The notes under the pieces are model-generated. The model did no database searches. It was given only the letters and a program-made list of their open reading frames with translations, and had not been told where the DNA came from. A DNA stretch of 6,120 bases. It comes from Phycisphaeraceae bacterium (GTDB lineage Bacteria > Planctomycetota > Phycisphaerae > Phycisphaerales > UBA1924). Below, piece by piece: positions 1 through 5,182 of this stretch. The position numbers and the translations under genes were made by a program. The stretch lies in contig WUAK01000172.1 of NCBI GenBank assembly GCA_009827205.1, positions 1 through 6,120 on the forward strand. Direction: 5' to 3'. Each line of letters begins with the position of its first letter. Position 1 is the first letter of the stretch.

Positions 1-966
1 CGCGAGCACCTCGTGGTGTCTCATCTCGCCAGTGATGAATAGCTCGACCTCATTGCGGGCCGCGACCTCCGCGAGTTCGGCGCCGGCGCCGGCGCACACA
101 CCGATGTGTGTGATGCGTTTCTCCTGATCGCCGTTGGGTGGCGCGAGCTTCAGGCGCTCGATGCCGAGGTGTGCCTTGAGCTTGTCACCGATCTGCGAGG
201 TCGTCAGCGGTTGATCGAGCACGATCCGCCTGCCCTGCCCCGCGTGTCGCGAGGGCATGGGCTCGAGCGCGATGACATCGATCGCCGGCTCTTCGTACGG
301 GTGGAACGACTGCAGCGCTTCGACAGCCAGAGCCGCCGCTCCCGCGGGGCAGACCATCTCAAGGCGGACTTCCTCCACGTGCTGAAGCTCGCCGGGCGTG
401 CCGATCGTCGGATTCGTTGTGTCGTCGCCCCGGAATGTCCCCGTGCCGGGAGCACTGAACGAGCAGAGGTCGTACGCCCCGATGTGGCCCGCGCCCGATG
501 AAGCCAGCGCGTTGCGGACGCGCTCCGCATCGGCGGGCGGGACGTAGGTCACGATCTTGCGCAGATCAGATCGACCCGTGTGGGTCTTGAGAGAACGCAC
601 ATCGCCCGCGCCAAACCCTGAGATGAGCCAGTCGTTGAGCCCTTCCTCGGCGGCATCGATCGCGGTGTGCGGCGAGTAGATCGAGACCCCAGCGCGGATC
701 GCGCGGTGCACGAGCCTCTGCTTTGTGTCGCTGCACACAACACGCTTCATCGGCGCAAAGATCGGCGGGTGGTACGACACGATCACCGAGCAGCCAAGAC
801 GCTCGGCCTCGTCCATGACCTCGTCAGTCAGGTCGATCGTGCACAGCGCGGGCCCGGCCATCTCGCCCGTTGCTTCACCGACGAGCAGCCCGACGTTGTC
901 CCAGTCCTCGGCGAGCGACAGCGGCGCTAACCGCCCGAGTTCCGTAAAGAGCGATGCACGATCCAT
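1..966 (-). CDS. NIF3/DUF34 (YqfO-type) dinuclear metal-centre protein, partial
   Basis: This is the first 322 codons of a NIF3-family protein; the C-terminus lies beyond the left edge. The family binds two metal ions. It is often labelled 'GTP cyclohydrolase 1 type 2', but its true substrate is unsettled. Seen: EDWDNVGLLV at residues 20-29, SYHPPIFAPMK at 64-74 (metal ligand His66), IYSPHTAIDAA at 96-106 (ligand Asp104) and TGEMRHH at 312-318. A PII/CutA-like insert spans about 134-235, with GTGTFRG at 174-180 and HPYEEP at 222-227, as in Bacillus YqfO. The final His...Glu ligand pair of the family must lie about 20-30 residues past the edge. The start is ATG at 966, with GGAGG five bases upstream (972-976). 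The gene is divergent from ispE. The core motifs read more like animal NIF3L1 than typical bacterial members: Tyr65 replaces the first His of the usual HHP. Confidence 0.95.
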   Translation of the reverse strand, partial: MDRASLFTELGRLAPLSLAEDWDNVGLLVGEATGEMAGPALCTIDLTDEVMDEAERLGCSVIVSYHPPIFAPMKRVVCSDTKQRLVHRAIRAGVSIYSPHTAIDAAEEGLNDWLISGFGAGDVRSLKTHTGRSDLRKIVTYVPPADAERVRNALASSGAGHIGAYDLCSFSAPGTGTFRGDDTTNPTIGTPGELQHVEEVRLEMVCPAGAAALAVEALQSFHPYEEPAIDVIALEPMPSRHAGQGRRIVLDQPLTTSQIGDKLKAHLGIERLKLAPPNGDQEKRITHIGVCAGAGAELAEVAARNEVELFITGEMRHHEVLA

Positions 967-1033
967 GCCTACCTCCCTCGCGCAATCCTAGCAGCCCGAC
1001 GGGCCGCCCCCCGGCGTGATACCCTCGAACACG
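967..1033. promoter_or_regulatory. divergent intergenic spacer, nif3 / ispE
   Basis: This 67-bp gap separates two divergent start codons, so by layout it should hold both promoters. The minus-strand gene has a clear ribosome site (GGAGG at 972-976). No Shine-Dalgarno sequence is visible before the ispE ATG at 1034. A short perfect hairpin, GCCC-GAC-GGGC, lies at 994-1004. I could not recognise convincing -35/-10 pairs on either strand; GATACC at 1018-1023 is a weak -10-like match about ten bases before the ispE ATG. Confidence 0.35.
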
Positions 1034-1936
1034 ATGAGTGAATCGGTCTCAATCAAGGCACCCGCGAAGATCAACCTCGCGCTCTCGGTCGGGCCGCCCG
1101 AACCCGCGGATACGCCCGACGCCGGTATGCACCCGATCGCGTCTTGGATGACCGCGGTCGATTTGTTCGACGACATCACGCTCGAGAAAGCAGATGAGAT
1201 CTCACTCGACGCCAGGTTCGCCGACGACGCACCGGCGCCGTCGCCCGTCGGCTGGCTGACCGGAGATGACCTCGCGGTCCGCGCACTGAAAAGGCTGGGC
1301 GAACACACGAACCAAGACCTGAACGCAAGGATCACGATCCGCAAGCGCATCCCAGTGGGCGGCGGGCTGGGCGGCGGGTCGAGCGATGCCGCGGCGACAC
1401 TCAACGCCGCCAACAGGCTCTTCGGCCTCGGGCTCGGACCGGCCCAGCTCCAGGCCATCGGGCGCACACTGGGTTCGGACATCCCCTATTTCCTCGACGA
1501 TGGTGATACCCCGAGGCCCGCGATCGTTTCCCATTTTGGTGAGCTCATCCGGCGCGTCGAACTCAGGCCAACCAAACTGATCCTCATCATGCCGGGCTTT
1601 GGCTGTCATACGGGGGACGTTTACAGGCAATACGACCAGGCACCCCTCACACTCGACGCCGCCCGGACAGTCATGCTCGCAGAGCGGGGCGAGGTCATCA
1701 CCGAGGATCTGTTCAACGACCTCGCGCTCGCCGCCCAGCGGACCCAGCCCGAACTGGAGACTGTCCTGCTCAGGCTTGGCCGGGTGGTTGATGGGCCCAT
1801 CCATGTCTCGGGTTCTGGATCGACTTTGTTTGTCGTGACGGACGAACCCGATACCCTCGCATCAGAGATCGCAAGCCGCGTGACGGGTGTCCGTTGCGCC
1901 GCGGTGACCACGCTGACGGGGACAGGCTCGGCATGA
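1034..1936 (+). CDS. ispE: 4-diphosphocytidyl-2-C-methyl-D-erythritol kinase (IspE)
   Basis: IspE is the cytoplasmic GHMP-family kinase that phosphorylates CDP-methylerythritol with ATP, the fourth step of the methylerythritol phosphate route to isoprenoid precursors. The protein is 300 residues, close to the usual 280-300. Seen: APAKINLAL at 9-17 with catalytic Lys12; the ATP-binding glycine loop PVGGGLGGGSSDAA at 107-120; LGSDIPYF at 146-153 with catalytic Asp149; GFGCHTGDVY in the middle; and the C-terminal GHMP motif SGSGSTLFVV. The usual substrate-side GYH appears as GMH at 31-33. I chose ATG 1034 because it puts the APAKINL motif about nine residues from the start, as in relatives. An in-frame GTG at 1016 would add six residues. 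Neither start has a clear ribosome site. The stop codon overlaps the start of the next gene (ATGA), so the two are almost certainly co-transcribed. Confidence 0.97.
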   Translation: MSESVSIKAPAKINLALSVGPPEPADTPDAGMHPIASWMTAVDLFDDITLEKADEISLDARFADDAPAPSPVGWLTGDDLAVRALKRLGEHTNQDLNARITIRKRIPVGGGLGGGSSDAAATLNAANRLFGLGLGPAQLQAIGRTLGSDIPYFLDDGDTPRPAIVSHFGELIRRVELRPTKLILIMPGFGCHTGDVYRQYDQAPLTLDAARTVMLAERGEVITEDLFNDLALAAQRTQPELETVLLRLGRVVDGPIHVSGSGSTLFVVTDEPDTLASEIASRVTGVRCAAVTTLTGTGSA

Positions 1937-2883
1937 ACACGACGGTGGGTGTAGATCTGGGCGGCACACACATGCAGGTAGGCGTGCTCGACGAGGCTCG
2001 ACAGCTCGTCGGTCGCAGCTCGGCGAAAACACACGCCGAGCGCGGCGCCGATGCGGTCCTGGACACAATCGCGGAACACGTGAAGCTCGCTATGCACGAC
2101 GCGGGTGTGAAACGAGTCGACGCGATAGGTCTCGCCGCACCCGGTGCTGTTGATCACGAGCAGGGCATCGTGGTCGACGCGCCGAATCTGAACTGGGATG
2201 ACCTGCCCGCGGCTCACCTCCTTGAGGAACGCCTCGGCACACCCGTGATTCTCGATAACGATGTCAACGCCGCGGTCTTCGCGGAGCAGCGACTCGGCGC
2301 AGGGCGGGGCCATGACAACCTCATGGGCGTCTGGATCGGCACGGGCATCGGCGGGGGCATCATCGTCGGAGGCTCGGTCTACCACGGCCAGCGACGAACC
2401 GCGGGCGAGATCGGCCACGTGATCATCGACCCAAGCAACCCGCACCGCAGGCGTGAGCTCGAGCACCAGTGCTCACGCACCGCGATCGCGCGTGATATCG
2501 CCGACCGCATCAAGAGCGGCGCTGACTCTCCGCTGAAGAAGTTTGTTGATCAGGGTGTCCCGATCCCGTCCTCGGAGATCGCAAGCGCGCTCGACTCGGG
2601 CGACACGGTGACAACCGAAATCGTTCAGGCAGCATGCGTCAAGATCGGCAACGTGGTCGGCTCGATCGTGACACTGCTCTCGCTCGGCCGAGTTGTTGTC
2701 GGGGGCGGGCTCGTTGAAGAGGCAGGGCATCATGTCGTCGAGCCGATCGAGAAAGCCGCTCGAGAATCGAGTTGGCCGGCATCACTCAGGAATCTCGAGG
2801 TGGTGCCGACGGTGCTCGGTCCGAACGCGGGACTGACCGGCGCGGCTCTGCTTGCTGCGAGACGTATCGGCGAGTCGTTATAA
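1933..2883 (+). CDS. ROK-family sugar kinase (glucokinase-like), zinc motif lost
   Basis: This 316-residue protein belongs to the ROK family (repressor, ORF, kinase). With no N-terminal helix-turn-helix it should be a kinase, most likely for glucose or a related hexose. Seen: the phosphate-1 motif VGVDLGGTH at 5-13; LDNDVNAA at 107-114 with probable catalytic base Asp110; the glycine-rich IGTGIGGGI at 135-143; AGEIGH at 157-162, with sugar- and zinc-contacting Glu159 and His162; and the second glycine loop VVVGGGLVEE near the C-terminus. The CxCGxxGCxE zinc motif that normally follows EIGH is missing: residues 169-182 read NPHRRRELEHQCSR, keeping only the LE and SR positions. ATG at 1933 overlaps the ispE stop, which suggests translational coupling. 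Glucokinase is the default call; other hexoses or N-acetyl sugars are possible. No plus-strand terminator follows. Confidence 0.93.
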   Translation: MNTTVGVDLGGTHMQVGVLDEARQLVGRSSAKTHAERGADAVLDTIAEHVKLAMHDAGVKRVDAIGLAAPGAVDHEQGIVVDAPNLNWDDLPAAHLLEERLGTPVILDNDVNAAVFAEQRLGAGRGHDNLMGVWIGTGIGGGIIVGGSVYHGQRRTAGEIGHVIIDPSNPHRRRELEHQCSRTAIARDIADRIKSGADSPLKKFVDQGVPIPSSEIASALDSGDTVTTEIVQAACVKIGNVVGSIVTLLSLGRVVVGGGLVEEAGHHVVEPIEKAARESSWPASLRNLEVVPTVLGPNAGLTGAALLAARRIGESL

Positions 2884-2919
2884 AAAAGACCCGCCTGGTC
2901 ACACGCGGACCGCGACGGG
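2881..2919 (-). terminator. intrinsic terminator for the FlgM-like gene
   Basis: Read on the minus strand, this lies about 40 bases past the stop codon of the FlgM-like gene. An outer stem of six pairs (CCCGTC with GGCGGG, one T-G wobble) and an inner stem of four (GGTC with GACC) are separated by a small internal loop, with a seven-base apical loop. TCTTTTTT follows directly. The T-run is the complement of the A-run 2882-2887 and overlaps the TAA stop of the convergent ROK gene. On the plus strand the hairpin is not followed by a T-run, so it probably works in one direction only. Confidence 0.7.
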
Positions 2920-2958
2920 CGTGGGAATCAGTTTAAAGAAGGGGCGAACCCGCTGGTG

Positions 2959-3261
2959 TTACGAGATCGAGTCGAGCATGTTGTCGATGGCGCCCGCGAT
3001 CTTGACGGGCGACTCGTACTCGCCGGACTCGATCTGGGTGCGAACTCGGTCGACGAGGTCCTCACGGATCTCGGTCGCGTCGGCAGTGAGCCTCGCGGCT
3101 GCGGAGCGGGCCTCGTCGGAGACATCGACTGTGTCCGAGCCGCGTTCGACACCCACTCCGGGCTGGGATCGGCTGGTCTCGTCGCTACGACCCGCGGCGC
3201 GTCCGATGGCTTCGGTACGCAGAGCCTCGTTTCCGCCGGGAATCCTTCCAACGTCTGTCAT
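2959..3261 (-). CDS. flgM: FlgM-like anti-sigma-28 factor
   Basis: This 100-residue protein has the architecture of FlgM, which binds and holds inactive the flagellar sigma factor FliA until the hook is finished and FlgM is exported. Residues 1-42 are polar and probably disordered. The FlgM-like region runs from about 43 to 99: DTVDVSDEA (43-51), an amphipathic helix (about 52-75), then RVRTQIESGEYESPVKIA (72-89) and a last helix ending in MLDSIS. This matches the family pattern of a DxVxLS-type start and an 'IxxGxYxxxxxxIA' core. I chose ATG 3261 because GGAG at 3270-3273 sits eight bases upstream; the GTG at 3270 overlaps that site. The gene stands alone between the ROK kinase and the lipoprotein with its own terminator. 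The match is by pattern only, since FlgM sequences are poorly conserved. Confidence 0.82.
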   Translation of the reverse strand: MTDVGRIPGGNEALRTEAIGRAAGRSDETSRSQPGVGVERGSDTVDVSDEARSAAARLTADATEIREDLVDRVRTQIESGEYESPVKIAGAIDNMLDSIS

Positions 3262-3269
3262 GTCCGCCA

Positions 3270-3273
3270 CTCC
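3270..3273 (-). promoter_or_regulatory. ribosome binding site deciding the flgM-like start
   Basis: GGAG on the minus strand lies eight bases before ATG 3261. It overlaps the alternative in-frame GTG (3268-3270), so that GTG could not use it. This supports the shorter, 100-residue protein. Confidence 0.65.
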
Positions 3274-3473
3274 GTTTCATCTCATCTGGTTGAGGCCGAC
3301 GCGCAAAGTTTGCCTTATGCGCAATTTCCCACCAAGCCCCATCGAATCCGTTCTTGCTGCTCAGCCGGGCGTTCCCACCACCAGACGTACGGTCCGGTGC
3401 CCGTTTGGGACGACATGTTGCGGTTGCTCGCCATCCCTGTGATATACGTATCGTCGGGGTGGTTTGGATTGCT

Positions 3474-3500
3474 ACAAAGTACCACACAAGCAAACAAAGT
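3474..3500. repeat. direct repeat ACAAAGT with 20-bp period
   Basis: ACAAAGT occurs at 3474-3480 and again at 3494-3500. The start-to-start distance of 20 bp is close to two turns of DNA, so both copies face the same side of the helix. They lie 39-65 bases before the lipoprotein start, where an activator or repressor site would be expected. No known binding motif was recognised. Confidence 0.4.
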
Positions 3501-3501
3501 T

Positions 3502-3519
3502 GTAATGTACTGATATTAC
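3502..3519. promoter_or_regulatory. candidate operator: inverted repeat GTAAT-N8-ATTAC
   Basis: Two perfect five-base arms, GTAAT (3502-3506) and ATTAC (3515-3519), flank an eight-base spacer. The 18-bp span is the size of a dimeric repressor site. It begins two bases after the second ACAAAGT repeat and ends eight bases before the ribosome site of the lipoprotein gene, so it probably lies in or just before the mRNA leader. The regulator is unknown. Confidence 0.4.
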
Positions 3520-3526
3520 TGTGTTT

Positions 3527-3531
3527 GGAGG
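3527..3531 (+). promoter_or_regulatory. strong ribosome binding site of the lipoprotein gene
   Basis: GGAGG lies seven bases before ATG 3539. It is the strongest support for starting this gene 38 codons upstream of the hydrophobic core of its signal peptide, instead of at a start closer to that core. No other in-frame start codon with a ribosome site lies between. Confidence 0.8.
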
Positions 3532-3538
3532 AATAACA

Positions 3539-4429
3539 ATGAGTTGGACCCGAGACTTTTTTTTCTGCTCATCCTCCGCAGCAGACCCACAAGATGTGAT
3601 TTCCCGCACCACATGCGGCTTTTCGCGTGTTTGGAAAAGAATCGGGATTCTTTTTTTCATGCTCGCCGTCGCCGGGTGTTCATCATCCGGCCCAAAGCCC
3701 ACCCCCGAATCAGAGGGGCAAAAGCTGTTTGGCGATGCGAATGGCGCAACTTCGAGCAGCCAGGATTTCTGGACCATCGGACTCAAGCCGTTCGCAGGGA
3801 ACGACGCGGGGCAGCTCGCGCAGGACGAACTCTCGCGGCTCGTCCGGCTGCCGGGGCTTGATGAAGCGTTCATCCTCGATCGGGGCCAACGAGTGATCGT
3901 CTGCGTCGGTCGGCAGCCGAGCCCGAACACCAGAGAAGCGCTCGCCCTGCTCGAACGGGTCCGCAAGACACGAGTCGACGGCGAGCGACCGTTTGCGAAG
4001 GCCTTCTATATCCCGCCGCAGGGCAAGGCGCAGTCCGACCTCGATCTCAGGTCTGTTCCCGGCAAGTTCGGCGTAGACGCGGTCTACACGCTCCAGGTCG
4101 GTGTCTACGGCAGGGCCGACGGCAGAGCGCCCACTCGGCGCGATATAGAAGAAGCTCGCGAGAAAGCCGTCGAAGCGGTCGAAGAACTCAGAAGACAGGG
4201 TGAACTCGCCTTCTACTACCACGGCCCTTCGATGAGCATGGTGACCGTCGGCGTGTTCTCACACGATGACATCGATCCGGTCTTCAGTTTCGGATTGAGG
4301 ACCCTTATGGAACGGTTCCCGCACAACCTGCTGAACGGGCAAGGCGTGAGCCAGACGGTGACCATGAGTGACGGCAGCCGGCAGCAGATCATCCAGGAGA
4401 GCTTCCCGGTCCTGATCCCCGAGAACTAA
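3539..4429 (+). CDS. lipoprotein with two SPOR-like repeats
   Basis: I do not recognise a named gene. The 296-residue product has a lipoprotein signal: basic RVWKR (30-34), hydrophobic IGILFFMLAVA (35-45) and lipobox VAGC with Cys47, followed by a Ser/Pro/Glu-rich linker to about 75. Two regions then look like weak SPOR domains, which bind glycan strands of peptidoglycan in other bacteria. The first (77-142) runs from FWTIGLKPFAGNDA through an amphipathic helix to VIVCVGRQ. The second (183-241) runs from YTLQVGVYGR through a charged helix to VTVGVFS. The C-terminal tail (about 247-296) has ERFPHNLLNGQ. The start at ATG 3539 is fixed by GGAGG seven bases upstream. It leaves a strange 29-residue stretch before the basic part of the signal, which is rich in Phe, Ser and Cys and encoded by AT-richer DNA. 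The gene is likely envelope-associated and faces the minus-strand gene at 4449 tail to tail. Confidence 0.8.
   Translation: MSWTRDFFFCSSSAADPQDVISRTTCGFSRVWKRIGILFFMLAVAGCSSSGPKPTPESEGQKLFGDANGATSSSQDFWTIGLKPFAGNDAGQLAQDELSRLVRLPGLDEAFILDRGQRVIVCVGRQPSPNTREALALLERVRKTRVDGERPFAKAFYIPPQGKAQSDLDLRSVPGKFGVDAVYTLQVGVYGRADGRAPTRRDIEEAREKAVEAVEELRRQGELAFYYHGPSMSMVTVGVFSHDDIDPVFSFGLRTLMERFPHNLLNGQGVSQTVTMSDGSRQQIIQESFPVLIPEN
3635..3657 (+). terminator. terminator-like hairpin inside the lipoprotein 5' coding region
   Basis: AAAAGAAT (3635-3642) and ATTCTTTT (3647-3654) form a perfect eight-base stem closed by the four-base loop CGGG. The T-run continues to 3657, and GG at 3633-3634 can add two wobble pairs. 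The stem is A/T-only apart from one G-C pair, so it is weak, but the shape is that of an intrinsic terminator. It falls exactly on codons 33-40, the signal-peptide core, so codon choice for Lys, Ile, Leu and Phe may explain it. It could act as an attenuator if translation is poor. Confidence 0.35.
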
Positions 4430-4448
4430 AGCCTGAACTATCAAGGGC

Positions 4449-5096
4449 TTACCCCTGGATCCAGATCGCCTCGATCCGGGATGCCAGCCAGGTCTCGTTT
4501 GAGCGCTTCCACGTGATGTCCCACCAAGAGTGGTTCATGTATTCGCCCCCGGGGCCCTCGACACGGACCCGAACGAGTGTCCGCCCGGTGTTTTTGCTCT
4601 CCAGAGCCGCGCGGGTCTCCAGCACTTTGTGAGAGCTGACGAACCGCTCGGGCGAGCCGAAACGTGCTTGTGCGCCCTGAACCGCGGCGATGATCTTGTC
4701 CTGCCCCTTGATGCGAGGGACGTATCTCGCTGCCACCGATGCCGCGTTGTCTGAGGGACTCAGCGAGACTGTTTCGGTCAGCACCCCTTGCAGAGCGGTG
4801 CTGTCCACGGTTGCGACCGCTTCGACAAACTCCTCGGCTCTTTCCGCGAGCACCTCGCGTTCAGTGGTGACCATTGAAGCCACAACGGGCAGGACCACCG
4901 CGAGTACCAGCATGACACCTGCTGCGATGAGAGGAGGGGTTCTTTTCTGGCTCTTCATCGCCAGGCTCAGGGCAATCAGAACCCCCACCGCGAGCACACC
5001 GGTCGGGATGAGCGGCGCTTCGAACAGCAGGCGCTCAAGGATCGGTGTTTCCGGGAGCGTGGGCAGTGCGCCTTCATCGGGGCCGAGGATCTGCAT
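4449..5096 (-). CDS. two-TM membrane protein with NTF2-like C-terminal domain
   Basis: I do not recognise a named gene. The 215-residue product has a short N-terminus, a first hydrophobic segment at about 28-47 (ending LSLAMKSQKR), a second at about 55-76 (VMLVLAVVLPVVASMV), and a soluble region of about 135 residues. The basic KSQKR loop between the segments predicts it lies in the cytoplasm, placing the soluble domain outside the inner membrane. That domain starts with a helix (ERAEEFVEAVATVDS) and ends in alternating strands rich in Trp (NHSWWDITWK, ETWLASRIEAIW). This is the pattern of NTF2-like/SnoaL cone folds, here without an obvious catalytic residue. I chose ATG 5096. Upstream in-frame starts would add residues with no homology-like character and would run into the start of the divergent MAF gene. 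It converges on the lipoprotein gene with 19 bases between stops. Confidence 0.72.
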   Translation of the reverse strand: MQILGPDEGALPTLPETPILERLLFEAPLIPTGVLAVGVLIALSLAMKSQKRTPPLIAAGVMLVLAVVLPVVASMVTTEREVLAERAEEFVEAVATVDSTALQGVLTETVSLSPSDNAASVAARYVPRIKGQDKIIAAVQGAQARFGSPERFVSSHKVLETRAALESKNTGRTLVRVRVEGPGGEYMNHSWWDITWKRSNETWLASRIEAIWIQG

Positions 5097-5182
5097 CGTG
5101 TGGAGCCTATCAGCGCGGATCGCCGATGCAAACCTGTGGCGCAGGAGGTGCGCCTGTACGCAGAGTGCGTTGGAGACGCGCC
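5097..5182. promoter_or_regulatory. divergent spacer before the MAF gene
   Basis: This 86-bp gap lies between the divergent NTF2-like membrane protein and the MAF gene and presumably holds both promoters. The MAF gene has GGAG at 5172-5175, seven bases before ATG 5183. The minus-strand gene has only a weak AGG about nine bases before its ATG. GCCGATGC at 5122-5129 resembles a flagellar sigma-28 -10 element (GCCGATAA), but no TAAA-type -35 lies at the right distance, so I do not call that promoter. Confidence 0.3.

Larger units (their letters stand above)
3262..3538. promoter_or_regulatory. divergent control region between flgM-like gene and lipoprotein gene
   Basis: This 277-bp gap separates two divergent genes. 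The left part (3262-3440) has the base composition of the rest of the window. Open frames cross it on both strands but none has a supported start. The right part (about 3460-3538) is clearly AT-rich and carries a direct repeat, an inverted repeat and the lipoprotein ribosome site. Other signals are an inverted repeat GCGCA...TGCGC (3301-3305 / 3318-3322) about 40 bases before the flgM-like start, and the palindrome ATACGTAT at 3444-3451. A weak extended -10-like TGCTACAAA lies at 3470-3478 without a good -35. I saw no convincing flagellar sigma-28 promoter. Confidence 0.5.

Noticed and set aside
95..112. Perfect seven-base hairpin CACACAC-CGAT-GTGTGTG, next to GGCGCC/GCCGGC repeats
   Set aside because: It lies inside the NIF3 coding sequence over conserved residues (THIGVCAGAG), so codon constraint explains it; no T-run follows.
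1621..2466. Long minus-strand open frame (281 codons) opposite ispE and the ROK gene
   Set aside because: It crosses the ispE/ROK junction antisense to two genes with clear catalytic motifs and has no motif of its own.
3301..3322. Inverted repeat GCGCA-N12-TGCGC upstream of the flgM-like gene as an operator
   Set aside because: Five-base GC arms with a 12-base spacer are expected by chance in DNA of this composition; noted only within the control region.
3315..3497. Minus-strand open frame of 60 codons with a Trp-rich stretch (YVWWWERP), upstream of the flgM-like gene
   Set aside because: None of its possible starts (3497, 3434, 3416) has a usable ribosome site, the N-terminal half reads through the AT-rich control region, and no domain is recognisable.
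2956..3513. Plus-strand open frame of 185 codons antisense to the flgM-like gene
   Set aside because: It is a mirror of the minus-strand gene in GC-rich DNA. The minus-strand frame has the FlgM pattern, a ribosome site and a terminator; this one has none.
4429..4450. Inverted repeat AAGCCT...GGGCTT between the convergent stop codons
   Set aside because: The stem is only six pairs, with one wobble, around a ten-base loop and no T-run on either strand; too weak to call a terminator.
5122..5129. GCCGATGC resembling a flagellar sigma-28 -10 element before the MAF gene
   Set aside because: There is no TAAA-type -35 element about 15 bases upstream, and the last two bases differ from GCCGATAA.
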